Assembly: GCF_018127745.1 (NCBI RefSeq)
Contig: NZ_CP072333.1
Span: forward strand, 620,001-684,000
Source of the DNA: Porphyromonas sp. oral taxon 275
GTDB taxonomy: Bacteria > Bacteroidota > Bacteroidia > Bacteroidales > Porphyromonadaceae
Length of the DNA: 64,000 nucleotides
Direction: 5' to 3'
Below are positions 43,480 to 53,432 of the stretch, piece by piece. Made by a program: the position numbers and the translations under genes. Position 1 is the stretch's first letter. The number at the start of each line of letters is the position of its first letter. The notes beneath the pieces are model-generated. The model searched no databases. It saw only the letters and a program-made list of their open reading frames with translations, and was not told the DNA's origin.

Positions 43480-44940
43480 ATGGAGATTACAGAACTGAAC
43501 CCCAAGATCGTATGGAAGTACTTCCATGAGATCACACAAGTCCCCCGCCCCTCGAAGAAGGAAGGTAAGATCATTGCTTATCTGGAGAAGTTCGCCAAGG
43601 AGCATGGCATCGAGTATAAGAAGGATCATGTCGGCAACATCGTCATGATCAAGCCCGCCACCCCAGGATACGAAGATCGCGTCAAGGTCATCCTCCAGAG
43701 CCATGTCGACATGGTCTGTGAGAAGAACGCTGGCACGCAGCATGACTTCGACAACGATCCTATCCGTACGATCATCGACGGGGAGTGGCTGCACGCCGAC
43801 GGCACGACTCTCGGCGCGGACAATGGTATCGGCTGCGCTGCTCAGCTGGCGCTGCTCGCCTCCACGGATCTAGAGCATGGCCCCATCGAAGCCCTCTTCA
43901 CCGTAGACGAAGAGACGGGTATGACGGGTGCCTTCGAGCTCAAGCCCGGCTTCCTCACCGGTAAGATCCTCATCAACCTCGACAGTGAGGACGAGGGCGA
44001 GCTCTTCATCGGCTGCGCCGGTGGTAAGGGGCTTGAAGCTACCTTCAGCCCTCAGTGGCAGCCCGCTCCTGCAGGCCTCGTATGGCTGCGCGCTGCGGTC
44101 TCTGGCCTCAAGGGTGGTCACTCGGGCGGCGAGATCCACTGTGGTCTCGGCAATGCCAATAAGATCCTCACCCGCTACCTCTATAGCCTAGAGCGCGAGC
44201 TGGGTAGCTGGTCGCTGGCCGAGATCGCTGGGGGGAACCTCCACAACGCCATCCCCCGCGAGGCACACGCCGTCATCGGTGTACGCCCCGAGGACAAGGC
44301 TAAGGCTGAGCAGCTCCTCGAGACGCTCTTCAAGAACGTCCAGGCAGAGCTCAAGCGCGTCGATCCTAAAGTCCGCCTCGAGCTCACGGAGGCTGCTGCC
44401 CCCAGCCAGGTCATCGACGACAAGACCAAGCACGGTCTGGTGCGCTCGCTCTACGCTTGCCCCCACGGTGTCCTCGGTATGAGCCACGAGATGGAGGACC
44501 TCGTAGAGACCTCCAATAACCTCGCCTCCATCAAGCAGCGCGACGGCAAGATCGTCGTCACTACGAGTCAGCGCAGCTCTACGACGAGCCTACGCGACAG
44601 TGCGAGCGAGATGGTCGCTTCGGCCTTCGAGCTCGGCGGAGCTCAGGTAGCCCTCACCGACGCCTATCCAGGCTGGAAGCCGAACCCCGAGTCGGCTATC
44701 CTCAAGGCTTCGGCGGATGCCTACCGCAAGCTCTTCGGCAAGGAAGCAGCGGTCAAGGCCATCCACGCTGGTCTGGAGTGCGGCCTGATCCTCGACGTCT
44801 ATCCCGACCTCGATATGGTCTCCTTCGGTCCCACGCTGCGTGACGTCCATTCGCCCGCTGAGCGCATCGAGATCAAGACGGTAGACCTCTGGTGGCGTCA
44901 CCTCCTCGAGGTCCTCAAGGAGATCCCTGCCGATAAGTAG
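43480..44940 (+). CDS. pepD: Aminoacyl-histidine dipeptidase (Xaa-His dipeptidase, M20C)
   Basis: 486 residues. Metal-binding motifs of M20: SHVDMVCEKN (His, Asp), DGTTLGADNGIGCAAQLA (bridging Asp), FTVDEETGMTGAF (Glu-Glu) and LDSEDEGELFIGCAGG. The lid domain contains LKGGHSGGEIHCGLGNANKIL and the final His is in FGPTLRDVHSPAERI. It cleaves dipeptides including Xaa-His in the cytoplasm. Peptide use is a main carbon route in Porphyromonas-like organisms. Single gene with terminator. Confidence 0.96.
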   Translation: MEITELNPKIVWKYFHEITQVPRPSKKEGKIIAYLEKFAKEHGIEYKKDHVGNIVMIKPATPGYEDRVKVILQSHVDMVCEKNAGTQHDFDNDPIRTIIDGEWLHADGTTLGADNGIGCAAQLALLASTDLEHGPIEALFTVDEETGMTGAFELKPGFLTGKILINLDSEDEGELFIGCAGGKGLEATFSPQWQPAPAGLVWLRAAVSGLKGGHSGGEIHCGLGNANKILTRYLYSLERELGSWSLAEIAGGNLHNAIPREAHAVIGVRPEDKAKAEQLLETLFKNVQAELKRVDPKVRLELTEAAAPSQVIDDKTKHGLVRSLYACPHGVLGMSHEMEDLVETSNNLASIKQRDGKIVVTTSQRSSTTSLRDSASEMVASAFELGGAQVALTDAYPGWKPNPESAILKASADAYRKLFGKEAAVKAIHAGLECGLILDVYPDLDMVSFGPTLRDVHSPAERIEIKTVDLWWRHLLEVLKEIPADK

Positions 44941-44992
44941 GCCTTCCCCTCACCTTGCCTCAGCTTAGTCTGTAGCGAGGCTCTGACAAGCA

Positions 44993-45040
44993 AAGCCCCA
45001 CGATAGGAGGATCTCCTCGCTATCGTGGGGCTTGCATTTT
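44993..45040 (+). terminator. Terminator of pepD
   Basis: AAGCCCCACGATAG (44993-45006) pairs with CTATCGTGGGGCTT (45020-45033), followed by GCATTTTG. Confidence 0.9.
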
Positions 45041-45087
45041 GTCGTCGCTGTCCAAGCATGCGGCTGTCGCGAGACTAGCCTAGGGAT

Positions 45088-45145
45088 AAAAGCGAAGCGC
45101 TGTAGGCGTGCTGCTCCGAGAGAGCGTAGCACACCTACAGCGCTT
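45088..45145 (-). terminator. Terminator of ugd (end of polysaccharide cluster)
   Basis: An 18-base stem (45095-45112 with 45128-45145, one mismatch); on minus it is followed by CGCTTTTATCCC. It starts 33 bases after the ugd stop. Confidence 0.88.
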
Positions 45146-45177
45146 GTGCTTGGGGGAGGCTAAGTAGGGGAGTACCC

Positions 45178-46488
45178 TTAGCCGATCTTGTAGTAGACGA
45201 AGCCCTGCTCCTGCAGCTGCTCCTTGTCGTAGATGTTGCGCCCGTCGAGGATGAGGGGCGTGCGCATGGTGCGCTTGAGGACGTTGAAGCTCGGCAGGCG
45301 GAACTCCTTCCACTCGGTCACGAGCATCAGTGCATCGGCATCGACAGCGGCCTCGTACATGTCACGGCAGTAGCTGACGCGATCGCCCAGGCGGCGGCGT
45401 GCCTCGTCCATAGCTATGGGGTCGTAGACCTGCACGCGGCAGCCTGCCTCCAGGAGGCGCTCGATGAGCACGAGGGCAGGTGCCTCGCGCATGTCGTCGG
45501 TCTCGGGCTTGAAGGACAGTCCCCAGAGCGCCACCACGCGTCCCTTGAGGTTGCCGTCGAAGTGGCGTAGGAGCTTCTCGAAGAGGATCCCCTTCTGCCG
45601 CTCGTTCACTCGATCCACCGCCTGGAGCACCTCCATGGGGTAGCCTGCGCGCTGGGCGGTCTGGATGAGCGCCTTGACGTCCTTGGGGAAGCAAGAGCCA
45701 CCGTAGCCGCAGCCTGGGTAGAGGAACTTGCGCCCGATGCGCGTATCGCTGCCGATGCCGCGGCGCACCATGTTGACATCCGCCCCGACGAGTTCGCAGA
45801 GGTTGGCGATATCGTTCATGAAGGAGATACGTGTGGCGAGCATGGCATTGGAGGCGTACTTGATCATCTCGGCCGAAGCGATGTCGGTGAAGATGATACG
45901 CTCGCGCTGCAGGAGAAAGGGCTTGTAGAGGCGGCTCATGATCTTCTCCACGCGCGGGCTCTCGGTACCGATGACCACGCGGTCGGGCGACATGAAGTCG
46001 CGGATGGCAGCCCCTTCCTTGAGGAACTCGGGGTTGGAGGCGACGTCGAAGGGGACGGCCACGCCGCGGCGGGCGAGCTCCTCCTGGATGACCTCCTTGA
46101 CACGCTGCGCCGTCCCGACGGGCACGGTGGACTTGGTGACGAGGATGGTGTAGCGATTGATATGCTGACCAAAGGTGCGGGCGACCTCAAGGACGTAGCG
46201 CAGGTCCGCCGCCCCATCTTCGTCGGGCGGCGTGCCGACGGCGGAGAAGACGACCTCCACGTCCTGCAGGCAGCTGGTGAGCTCAGTGGTGAAGTGCAGG
46301 CGGCCAGCCTCGACATTGCGCAGCACCATCTCCTCGAGCCCAGGCTCGTAGATGGGGATGTGTCCCTGACGCAGCGCCTCGATCTTCGCCGCATCGACGT
46401 CGACGCAGGTCACGTCGACGCCCATCTCAGCGAAGCACGTGCCCGTGACGAGCCCGACGTAGCCAGTACCAACGATTGCGATATTCAT
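45178..46488 (-). CDS. ugd: UDP-glucose 6-dehydrogenase family protein
   Basis: 436 residues. N-terminal NAD-binding IVGTGYVGLVTGTCFAEMG, central helix with YASNAMLATRISFMNDIANL, catalytic Cys in YPGCGYGGSCFPKD, and C-terminal domain with LWGLSFKPETDDMREAP. It oxidises UDP-glucose to UDP-glucuronate, giving an acidic sugar donor. Sequence is GC-rich like the core genome, unlike the genes upstream of it. Last gene of the cluster. Confidence 0.93.
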   Translation of the reverse strand: MNIAIVGTGYVGLVTGTCFAEMGVDVTCVDVDAAKIEALRQGHIPIYEPGLEEMVLRNVEAGRLHFTTELTSCLQDVEVVFSAVGTPPDEDGAADLRYVLEVARTFGQHINRYTILVTKSTVPVGTAQRVKEVIQEELARRGVAVPFDVASNPEFLKEGAAIRDFMSPDRVVIGTESPRVEKIMSRLYKPFLLQRERIIFTDIASAEMIKYASNAMLATRISFMNDIANLCELVGADVNMVRRGIGSDTRIGRKFLYPGCGYGGSCFPKDVKALIQTAQRAGYPMEVLQAVDRVNERQKGILFEKLLRHFDGNLKGRVVALWGLSFKPETDDMREAPALVLIERLLEAGCRVQVYDPIAMDEARRRLGDRVSYCRDMYEAAVDADALMLVTEWKEFRLPSFNVLKRTMRTPLILDGRNIYDKEQLQEQGFVYYKIG

Positions 46489-46500
46489 AGCTTGGGATGT

Positions 46501-47670
46501 TTAGTAGGAAGAGGTCCTTAGTACCTCAATGATACGCTCAGAGGCGTGTCCATCTCCATAGGGGTTGACCGCTTGGCTCATCCTGGCATATAGCTCTGCA
46601 TCCTCAAGGAGGTCAGAGACGCCCTTAACAATGCAATCGTAGTCTGTCCCGACGAGACGAACTGTACCAGACTCTACAGCTTCCGGGCGCTCTGTCGTAT
46701 CACGCATGACTAATACAGGCTTACCAAGACCTGGAGCTTCCTCTTGGATTCCACCACTGTCGGTGAGTACGATATCCGCATACTGCATCAGATAGACGAA
46801 GCCCATATATTCTAGCGGTTCAAGGAAGAATAGGTTGGGATACACTGAGAGATCCTCACCGAAGACCTCATGGATTGGCTGGCGTACATTGGGGTTAAGA
46901 TGCATGGGGTAGATGAAGTCTACCTCAGGATAACGCGCGCGAAGGTCACGGATTGCACTGCAGATTTGGATAAAGCCATCTCCAAAGTTCTCCCTTCGAT
47001 GTCCTGTGATGAGCACCATACGTCGACCTGTATCTATGAGGCGCTGGGTATCGTAGCCTAGAGAACAGAGCTCCCTATGTAGGTTTTGCTTGAAGGTAGG
47101 GTTGTCTCCTAAATATCGGCGAACCCACTGTAGAGCATCAATGACTGTGTTCCCCGTGACGAATATCTGCGTCTCGTCGATATTCTCTGCAAGGAGGTAT
47201 TCTTTACTTTTTGCTGTAGGAGCAAAATGTAGGTGAGCGATACGTCCTGTGAGTTGACGATTGAGCTCTTCTGGCCAAGGGCTATATATATCATGGGTAC
47301 GTAGACCTGCCTCGATATGACCAACAGGTATATGCTGATAGAAGGCAGCCAATGCAGCTGCGGTACTAGTAGTCGTATCGCCGTGTACGAGGACGATATC
47401 GGGCTGGGCTTCCTTAAGAACCTCTCTCATGCGCATAAGTACTCGGCAGGTGACGTCGTAGAGATCCTGCCCCTGCTGCATGATGTCAAGGTCGTAGTCA
47501 GCAGTCAAGCCGAATACATCCATTACGGAGCGGAGCATATCACGATGCTGTCCCGTAGTGCAAACGATGGTTTCGAAGTCCTCCTTATGCTGCTGCAATT
47601 GGAGTATGAGTGGGGCTACTTTGATGGCTTCGGGGCGCGTCCCGAAGACCAACATAATCTTGCGTGGCAT
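46501..47670 (-). CDS. wecB: UDP-N-acetylglucosamine 2-epimerase (non-hydrolysing)
   Basis: 389 residues. Family motifs: MLVFGTRPEAIKVAPLI at the start, VHGDTTTSTAAALAAFYQHIPVGHIEAGLRT, LITGHRRENFGDGF and DSGGIQEEAPGLGKPVLVMRDTTERPEAV. It makes UDP-ManNAc, which WecC in this cluster can oxidise. Its A+T content is higher than the core genes. Confidence 0.95.
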   Translation of the reverse strand: MPRKIMLVFGTRPEAIKVAPLILQLQQHKEDFETIVCTTGQHRDMLRSVMDVFGLTADYDLDIMQQGQDLYDVTCRVLMRMREVLKEAQPDIVLVHGDTTTSTAAALAAFYQHIPVGHIEAGLRTHDIYSPWPEELNRQLTGRIAHLHFAPTAKSKEYLLAENIDETQIFVTGNTVIDALQWVRRYLGDNPTFKQNLHRELCSLGYDTQRLIDTGRRMVLITGHRRENFGDGFIQICSAIRDLRARYPEVDFIYPMHLNPNVRQPIHEVFGEDLSVYPNLFFLEPLEYMGFVYLMQYADIVLTDSGGIQEEAPGLGKPVLVMRDTTERPEAVESGTVRLVGTDYDCIVKGVSDLLEDAELYARMSQAVNPYGDGHASERIIEVLRTSSY

Positions 47671-47682
47671 AGTTATGGGGCT

Positions 47683-48387
47683 TTAAATACGATTGGTAAT
47701 GAGTAAAAAAAGGAAGCGAATAAGGTGTATTTGCCGCTTGATGCGAGTGGGCTGTTTCAATAGGCGATAGGCAAACTCTAGTTTATGATCAATCCACCAT
47801 TGAGGGGCTCGTTCGACGTGCCCCGTATAGACATCAAAGCTCCCTCCGAGACCCTGATAGATTGCCTCCGGATGCTGTTGTTGCATGCGTTGCATCAGGT
47901 ATTCTTGTCGAGGTGAGCCCATAGCCACAAAGACTAGGTCTGGTTTTTTCGCCGCAATGTCTTGGAGAAGAGCATTCTCGTCCTCTTTCTTAATGTAGCC
48001 ATCTCGGTAGCCCCTAATCTGGAGGCCTGGGTATTCGTGCTGGAGCTTGGTGACTGTTTCCTTGATTACTTCTGGCTTTGCTCCTACAAGGTAGATGCTC
48101 TTGGAGGTGTAAGTTCGTGCGATGATCTCAAGCCAGAGATCGCACCCCGCGATCTTAATGACGTCAGGATACCCTTTACGTTTAAGAGCCATAACGGCTC
48201 CGATCCCATCACAGTAACCGATACCAGAATTAATAATGGCACGCGTCTCGTCTGTTGCATGAAGTATTTTCTCTGCATTGACTGCGACTAGGATTCCAGG
48301 ATGCTGAAGAGTGTGGTCAAGTAGCTCTTCTGTCGATCGGAAGGGGTAGACGGCTACACCGTTAAGCAGTATTGGTGAGATTTTCAT
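47683..48387 (-). CDS. WecG/TagA/CpsF family glycosyltransferase
   Basis: 234 residues. The GT26 pattern includes [36 protein letters not shown] and [18 protein letters not shown]. WecG moves ManNAcA and TagA moves ManNAc to a lipid-linked GlcNAc. Its company of WecB and WecC, and the lipid-P transferase, suggests a second-sugar step with ManNAc or ManNAcA. Overlaps the acetyltransferase gene by four bases. Confidence 0.9.
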   Translation of the reverse strand: MKISPILLNGVAVYPFRSTEELLDHTLQHPGILVAVNAEKILHATDETRAIINSGIGYCDGIGAVMALKRKGYPDVIKIAGCDLWLEIIARTYTSKSIYLVGAKPEVIKETVTKLQHEYPGLQIRGYRDGYIKKEDENALLQDIAAKKPDLVFVAMGSPRQEYLMQRMQQQHPEAIYQGLGGSFDVYTGHVERAPQWWIDHKLEFAYRLLKQPTRIKRQIHLIRFLFLLITNRI

Positions 48388-48809
48388 TGTACGAGTTGTC
48401 CGAATCGTTTTGTCCGTATGTTAGACCTGATAATCCGCGCTGGGTTTCCTCCAATTATTGAATGAGAGGGTACATCTTTGGTAACAACAGCGCCCGCACC
48501 CACAATGACTTCGTCTCCAATGGTCACACCACACATGATGATGGCATTTGCTCCGATGAAACAGCGCTCTCCTATGTGTGTCTCTCCATGACTTGCATAA
48601 ACATAGTTATGGGCCAGAATAAGGGCTCCTGAGGCAACATAAGAGTCTGCTCCAATGTGTACTCCGTGAGGATTCGCTCTATCTAAGATTGCCCCGAAAG
48701 ATATACTGGCTGAAGGGTGTATGTCCATCTTATAGATACGAGTAAGGGTAATATGGTGAGCCCATAGAATTGCCCTCCTCAAATGATGTCTGAGTGTGGT
48801 AATTATCAT
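48384..48809 (-). CDS. Hexapeptide-repeat acyltransferase
   Basis: 141 residues. Left-handed beta-helix repeats ([82 protein letters not shown]) with the catalytic-type His pattern in ILAHNY. Likely adds O- or N-acetyl groups to a sugar of the repeat unit. Acceptor unknown. Confidence 0.87.
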   Translation of the reverse strand: MIITTLRHHLRRAILWAHHITLTRIYKMDIHPSASISFGAILDRANPHGVHIGADSYVASGALILAHNYVYASHGETHIGERCFIGANAIIMCGVTIGDEVIVGAGAVVTKDVPSHSIIGGNPARIIRSNIRTKRFGQLVQ

Positions 48810-48820
48810 GCCGCGATGAA

Positions 48821-49828
48821 TTAATTGTCCTGGATGATTTCCTCTAGGGTAGCCTTATAGGCGGCTATCATATCCTCTTCCCTGAAGAGCTGAAGATATC
48901 TCTCTCTCGCATTACGAGAAAGAACTTGGTACTGATCGGATTCAGGGGGAGGGAGCTCTCCTATGCGGGCTTTGAGATCCTCAAAATCCTTATATATAAA
49001 TCCTGTGATTTGATCCTCATTAATTTCTCGAAATACGGGGATGCTACCAGTCAATATAGGTCGAGCCGCCCGTAGGCCTTCGATCAGAGACAATCCGAGG
49101 CCTTCATTTAGAGAAAAGAGCATTACATAGTCATAATCAGGGAGAAGTTCTTGGACATTCACAAAACCGAGGGCCTTTATGTTATGATAGGGTGCAATAG
49201 CTTCTTTGAGAGCATCATAGTCTGGACCTACCCCTGCGAAATGAAGGACTATATGTGAGGGAAGTATTGTTGCTAACTCTTTGACTAAACGTAACTGTTG
49301 CTTCCCAGGATCAATACGGGCTGGGAAAAGAATTTTGATAGTTGTTGAGGTTTCTTTCTTATGTGGTAATAGGGTAAGATCTGGAAGTCCATTATATATC
49401 ACACGTACCCGCCGCTCAGCTACCCCAAAGTAGTTAATGAGATTGTCCTTGACTGTATTCGATACAGCAATGATATGCTTAGGGAAAAAGCTCAATGACT
49501 TGAGAGACGAAAACGTGCTGTGTGCGACATGAATAAGCCGGCCTTTACGTCTCAGCAGATAGAGAAAGGGTAGGAGGAAGGAGGTATATTTGCGATGATG
49601 CGAGAGAAAGACAACATCTTCGATCTGAGAATACCTTCTGAGTGCTCCCCAAGAAAGAGGGATAAAGGTTAGGCGCTCAAAGGACCTATAATGAGGATGT
49701 ATTTGGTCTACCGGGGTGTCCGTAAGAATAATTGCTTCACCCTCATTCAGCTTCAGGGCGAGTTGTATACATACGTTCTGGGCTCCTCCCCGGACATGAA
49801 AATTGCATAAGATAGATATGACCTTCAT
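48821..49828 (-). CDS. Glycosyltransferase, GT4 family
   Basis: 335 residues in a two-Rossmann GT-B fold. The N-terminus is [14 protein letters not shown]; the C-terminal sugar-nucleotide site is [31 protein letters not shown]. The E-x7-E type motif supports a retaining enzyme. Donor and acceptor are unknown. AT-rich compared with the core. Confidence 0.88.
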   Translation of the reverse strand: MKVISILCNFHVRGGAQNVCIQLALKLNEGEAIILTDTPVDQIHPHYRSFERLTFIPLSWGALRRYSQIEDVVFLSHHRKYTSFLLPFLYLLRRKGRLIHVAHSTFSSLKSLSFFPKHIIAVSNTVKDNLINYFGVAERRVRVIYNGLPDLTLLPHKKETSTTIKILFPARIDPGKQQLRLVKELATILPSHIVLHFAGVGPDYDALKEAIAPYHNIKALGFVNVQELLPDYDYVMLFSLNEGLGLSLIEGLRAARPILTGSIPVFREINEDQITGFIYKDFEDLKARIGELPPPESDQYQVLSRNARERYLQLFREEDMIAAYKATLEEIIQDN

Positions 49829-49850
49829 CGTGGCTAAGATAGAAGTAAAC

Positions 49851-50957
49851 TTAATGGGTGCCGCTAATTAGAGCGCCTTCAATTAAAGAACTATAGATTT
49901 CTTTAAGTTGTAGCATAATCTGGGGGAGGTAGAATCGTTCTGCTAGCTTTTTGCTATTATTCCCATACCGTATTCGTCGCTCGTTATCCTTCGCTAGAAG
50001 AACGAGTGCTTGGTAGATGGCTTCTGAGCTCTGCGATGGGATAAGTATACCATTAACATCGTTCTTCACGAGCTCAGGAATTCCTCCTCGATTTGAGGCT
50101 ACAATGGCAGATCCGTAACTCATCGCCTCCATAATACCGATCCCTAAAGATTCAAACTCTGAAGGTTGGAGGTAAATTTGAGCTTGCCTCAATAACTCTT
50201 GTTTTTGCGGTCCTGTAACCCATCCGTGGTAGGTCGTAAAATCAGAAAGAGAGTCCTGTACTCGTTGATCAACGATTCTCTGAAGGGGGCCCACACCGCA
50301 GAGGTGTACCTCTACTTGGTTTGCTAGGGTATCTCGATTCGCCGCTAGACAGTCTAGAATGTTCATAATCCCTTTATTCTCATTCATGGTTCCAAAGAAT
50401 AGAACCTGTATCTTATCAGGGGAGTCAGGGACACAAGATCCTGTCCTTAGGTTCGGCTCAGGAATAGGGTTATAGCAGGTTTGTAGAGCTATGCCTTGAG
50501 GAAGCATAGGCTTAAGCTGTTCTCGGAGATAATCAGAGACAGTCAGTACTCGATCTACGAGTTTAAATACCCGACTACAATAAGATCTGTGAGATTGATA
50601 GAAAGGGACAAAGAATCCCCCATGAATATGTAGGATTACCTTTTTTCCAAAAAGCTTAGCTAAAAGTACATAGAGGGATTTCCGATAGAAGGATAGATGA
50701 GAGGAGCTGTGAATATGTACCACTTTAATCTCCCTAAAGAGCATGTAAAATATGAAAATCGGAAGGGAGCGGAGAAAAAGCCACAGTTTCTTGAGTTTGG
50801 GACCCTCTCCTTGAGAGGTCGGAATAAAGTTAAAATCTCCAGGGTTGGCGTCTTTGTACATGCGTATGACGGCAGCTATGCCCCCGGGGCCTATACAGTT
50901 GGTGCCTATATGAAGAACTTGAGAGAATGGATTAAAGGGTGTCTTAAAGGGTGTCAT
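49851..50957 (-). CDS. Glycosyltransferase, GT4 family
   Basis: 368 residues. GPGGIAAVIRMYKD near the N-terminus, LHIHGGFFVPFYQSHR, and the donor-site sequence PSEFESLGIGIMEAMSYGSAIVASNRGGIPELV. One of five glycosyltransferases here; the sugar is unknown. AT-rich. Confidence 0.88.
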   Translation of the reverse strand: MTPFKTPFNPFSQVLHIGTNCIGPGGIAAVIRMYKDANPGDFNFIPTSQGEGPKLKKLWLFLRSLPIFIFYMLFREIKVVHIHSSSHLSFYRKSLYVLLAKLFGKKVILHIHGGFFVPFYQSHRSYCSRVFKLVDRVLTVSDYLREQLKPMLPQGIALQTCYNPIPEPNLRTGSCVPDSPDKIQVLFFGTMNENKGIMNILDCLAANRDTLANQVEVHLCGVGPLQRIVDQRVQDSLSDFTTYHGWVTGPQKQELLRQAQIYLQPSEFESLGIGIMEAMSYGSAIVASNRGGIPELVKNDVNGILIPSQSSEAIYQALVLLAKDNERRIRYGNNSKKLAERFYLPQIMLQLKEIYSSLIEGALISGTH

Positions 50958-51075
50958 ATTAATTCATCGCGTAATTTGTCTCTAGTTTTTACGGCTTGCT
51001 TCAGAGACGTTATTGAGATTCAATGCTAAAATACGTTGATAGTACTGTGAAGTAGCGGTAGTTCAAGATTGGGGC

Positions 51076-52398
51076 TTAATACAGCTGCATGTTGAACAAG
51101 AATAGAATGACAGTGGCCGCAGCCATGTATATAGGATACAGATTCGTTCGCTGTCGAGCTCCTAGCGTCATGAGGATATAGGCGCAGGGGAGTATAATGT
51201 AGATGTATCTATAGTCAAGCATATGTAGTGAGACTATAAGGAGCAAGCTTGTAAATAGGAATATAGAGATTAGTGGATAAACGCGATAATCCTTGTTTTG
51301 GATTGCCTTGACTCCCCCCCAGATTGCTAACCCAGATAAGAAGAACTTGGGGATGGAGAATGTGAAGAGGAACTGCTCAACCACATATAAAGGACTATAG
51401 AATCGGGGTATTGGCCCTAAAAAAGTAATGGGAATACTGAAGATACGGAAGGCTAAGCCTTTACTTTGATAGAAACCTGAACTCGAACTGACGACGCTAT
51501 CAATTGCTGGAATATAGCTTCCAAGAATCTGTGGTAGCACAATACAGATAATCATCGCAGTGATACAACCAACTGCGAAATACTTGTTATAGATACGAGG
51601 AAACCAGCAATAGCCTAGGTAGATAATGATAAAGAAAAGACTCATATAGTACCTAAAGAACCATGTTAGGGTTATGAATAGGACTACGGATAGATGCCAC
51701 ATTATCCCTCCAGAAGATTTAACCTTATAAATAGAGTGCATGACGGCTGTACAAAGTAGAAGGAATAGTGGTTCCTTGAGCATGGATACATTGAAATATA
51801 GAGATGCTCCATTAAGTCCCCAGAGTCCTATTATCCACATAGTCTCTCCGTGCCGTAGCCCTACTATCTTGGCTATGTCATAGATAAGGTAGACTGTCAG
51901 GGTCTGGAACCCCACATTAAGGAGCAAGAGGAAGAGCCTTACCCATTCAGTATCGCCATTCCCAATACGATACAAAATGCTGATAAATAGAGGATATCCT
52001 TGGTCTGAAATATCTTCGAGATAGAATCCAATGACGTCGAAAACCTTGGCTAGAGGTAGCTGGGCAGCCTGTAGACCAATTTTATTATATAGCTCTGCGT
52101 CAACTGAGCCAAAATTGAACTTTAGAGAAAGCTCTGAGTCAAAGATCTGTAGTAAGATAAAAGAAAGCGCAAGCTGATAAGCCGCTATGTAAAATAAGGC
52201 TGCATTGATGCTTAGCTTCTGGACTAAATGGAGTGAGGCTAAGAAAATAAGCATGCCTCCCAACTGCCATATGACAATGAGGGGCTCTAAAGTGTTATTG
52301 GTAAGTAAGGCGACCTGTAGAAGGAATGTTATAAGAATTCCCACATAGAGGTAGCGCTTGGGTATTCCTGAATCTAAATTATCTGGATAGGCTTTCAT
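51076..52398 (-). CDS. Multi-spanning membrane protein, candidate Wzy polysaccharide polymerase
   Basis: 440 residues with about eleven hydrophobic helices and a long periplasmic-type loop (about 300-345, PAIDSVVSSSSGFYQSKGLAFRIFSIPITFLGPIPRFYSPLY). That shape, and the absence of any other candidate in a Wzx-type cluster, point to an O-unit polymerase, though sequences of such proteins are too variable for certainty. A membrane glycosyltransferase is the main alternative. It overlaps the next gene by 20 bases. Confidence 0.65.
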   Translation of the reverse strand: MKAYPDNLDSGIPKRYLYVGILITFLLQVALLTNNTLEPLIVIWQLGGMLIFLASLHLVQKLSINAALFYIAAYQLALSFILLQIFDSELSLKFNFGSVDAELYNKIGLQAAQLPLAKVFDVIGFYLEDISDQGYPLFISILYRIGNGDTEWVRLFLLLLNVGFQTLTVYLIYDIAKIVGLRHGETMWIIGLWGLNGASLYFNVSMLKEPLFLLLCTAVMHSIYKVKSSGGIMWHLSVVLFITLTWFFRYYMSLFFIIIYLGYCWFPRIYNKYFAVGCITAMIICIVLPQILGSYIPAIDSVVSSSSGFYQSKGLAFRIFSIPITFLGPIPRFYSPLYVVEQFLFTFSIPKFFLSGLAIWGGVKAIQNKDYRVYPLISIFLFTSLLLIVSLHMLDYRYIYIILPCAYILMTLGARQRTNLYPIYMAAATVILFLFNMQLY

Positions 52399-53365
52399 AT
52401 AGATCTGCGTAAGCGGAACACATATGGGCAGGGCTATAGCGTTGTGCGTTCGAACGTCCCTTCTCTATCAGTTCCTTTCGGTAGTTTTCCTCATGAATGA
52501 CACGTAGAAAACCAGAGCGTATACTAGATATATCTTCTGGATCAACATAGCATACGGAGTCCTGTGCTATTTCAGGGATAGCGCCAGCTCGGCTGCTGAC
52601 GACTGGGCGTCCTATAGCTCCAGCCTCAATAATAGGCATACCGAAGCCTTCATACAGTGACGGGAAGCTGATAATATCGGATTCTCTATACAGCTCGATG
52701 ATACGCTCTAGCGACACATCCGATTCTTGGGTGAAAGATATCTGATGTTTGTCTAGTAGTAAGGTCTGATCTGCAGAGAGTCTCCCCACAATACGCAGGA
52801 TACAATCTATGCCCTCAAGCGCAGGAATTACACGTTCTAGATTTTTGCGCTTGGCCGTACCTATATGCAGTATCACCGGGGAATGCATCTCAAACGCAGA
52901 TCGAGCGGGGGTGTAGGTGAAGAGCCTATTATAGGAGTTGGGAATGACACGAATCTTTGCTGCTCCTTGAGGGTAGATGCTCTCAAGTTCACGCCGGGTG
53001 GATTCAGAGATGGCTACAATAAAGTCTGCATAGCGCATAGGCCAGCGCATGGAGACGTTGAAACGCAAAAATTTCTTGAGCCTAGATCGGGATTGCAATG
53101 CCGTTGATACATCATGCCAAGTAACAATCTTCTTTCCCCTTATGAAAGGTAATACATAGCTTTCTACAGGAGCTGACAGATGATTAACCTCTCCAGCATG
53201 CTTTATTGCAAATACAATGTTCTTTAGCATACCCCATATATTAACACTGGGTGCAGGGAAGGTTTTAAGAACAACTTGACCTATCCCTTGCTGAAGCGAA
53301 GCGGCAAGCTCCTCAATACTGTTTTGCCCAAGCGTCTTATGTCGGAGGAAAATAACAGTCGACAT
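52379..53365 (-). CDS. Glycosyltransferase, GT4 family
   Basis: 328 residues. The acceptor half contains VTWHDVSTALQSRSRLKKFLRFNVSMRWPMRYADFIVAISESTRRELESIYP; the donor half FPSLYEGFGMPIIEAGAIGRPVVSSRAGAIPEIAQDSVCYVDPED is the typical E-x7-E site. Mannosyl- or related hexosyltransferase, not resolved. First gene after the intercistronic hairpin at 53382-53414. Confidence 0.89.
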   Translation of the reverse strand: MSTVIFLRHKTLGQNSIEELAASLQQGIGQVVLKTFPAPSVNIWGMLKNIVFAIKHAGEVNHLSAPVESYVLPFIRGKKIVTWHDVSTALQSRSRLKKFLRFNVSMRWPMRYADFIVAISESTRRELESIYPQGAAKIRVIPNSYNRLFTYTPARSAFEMHSPVILHIGTAKRKNLERVIPALEGIDCILRIVGRLSADQTLLLDKHQISFTQESDVSLERIIELYRESDIISFPSLYEGFGMPIIEAGAIGRPVVSSRAGAIPEIAQDSVCYVDPEDISSIRSGFLRVIHEENYRKELIEKGRSNAQRYSPAHMCSAYADLYESLSR

Positions 53366-53381
53366 GACTAATATTTATGAT

Positions 53382-53414
53382 TGGGTGGAACATACCTCTG
53401 GTATGTTCCACCCA
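53382..53414 (-). terminator. Hairpin within the polysaccharide cluster
   Basis: TGGGTGGAACATACC pairs perfectly with GGTATGTTCCACCCA around TCT, between wecC and the next GT4 gene. No T run follows, so a partial terminator, processing site or mRNA stabiliser is possible. Confidence 0.6.
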
Positions 53415-53432
53415 GTAGACTCAATCTAATAT

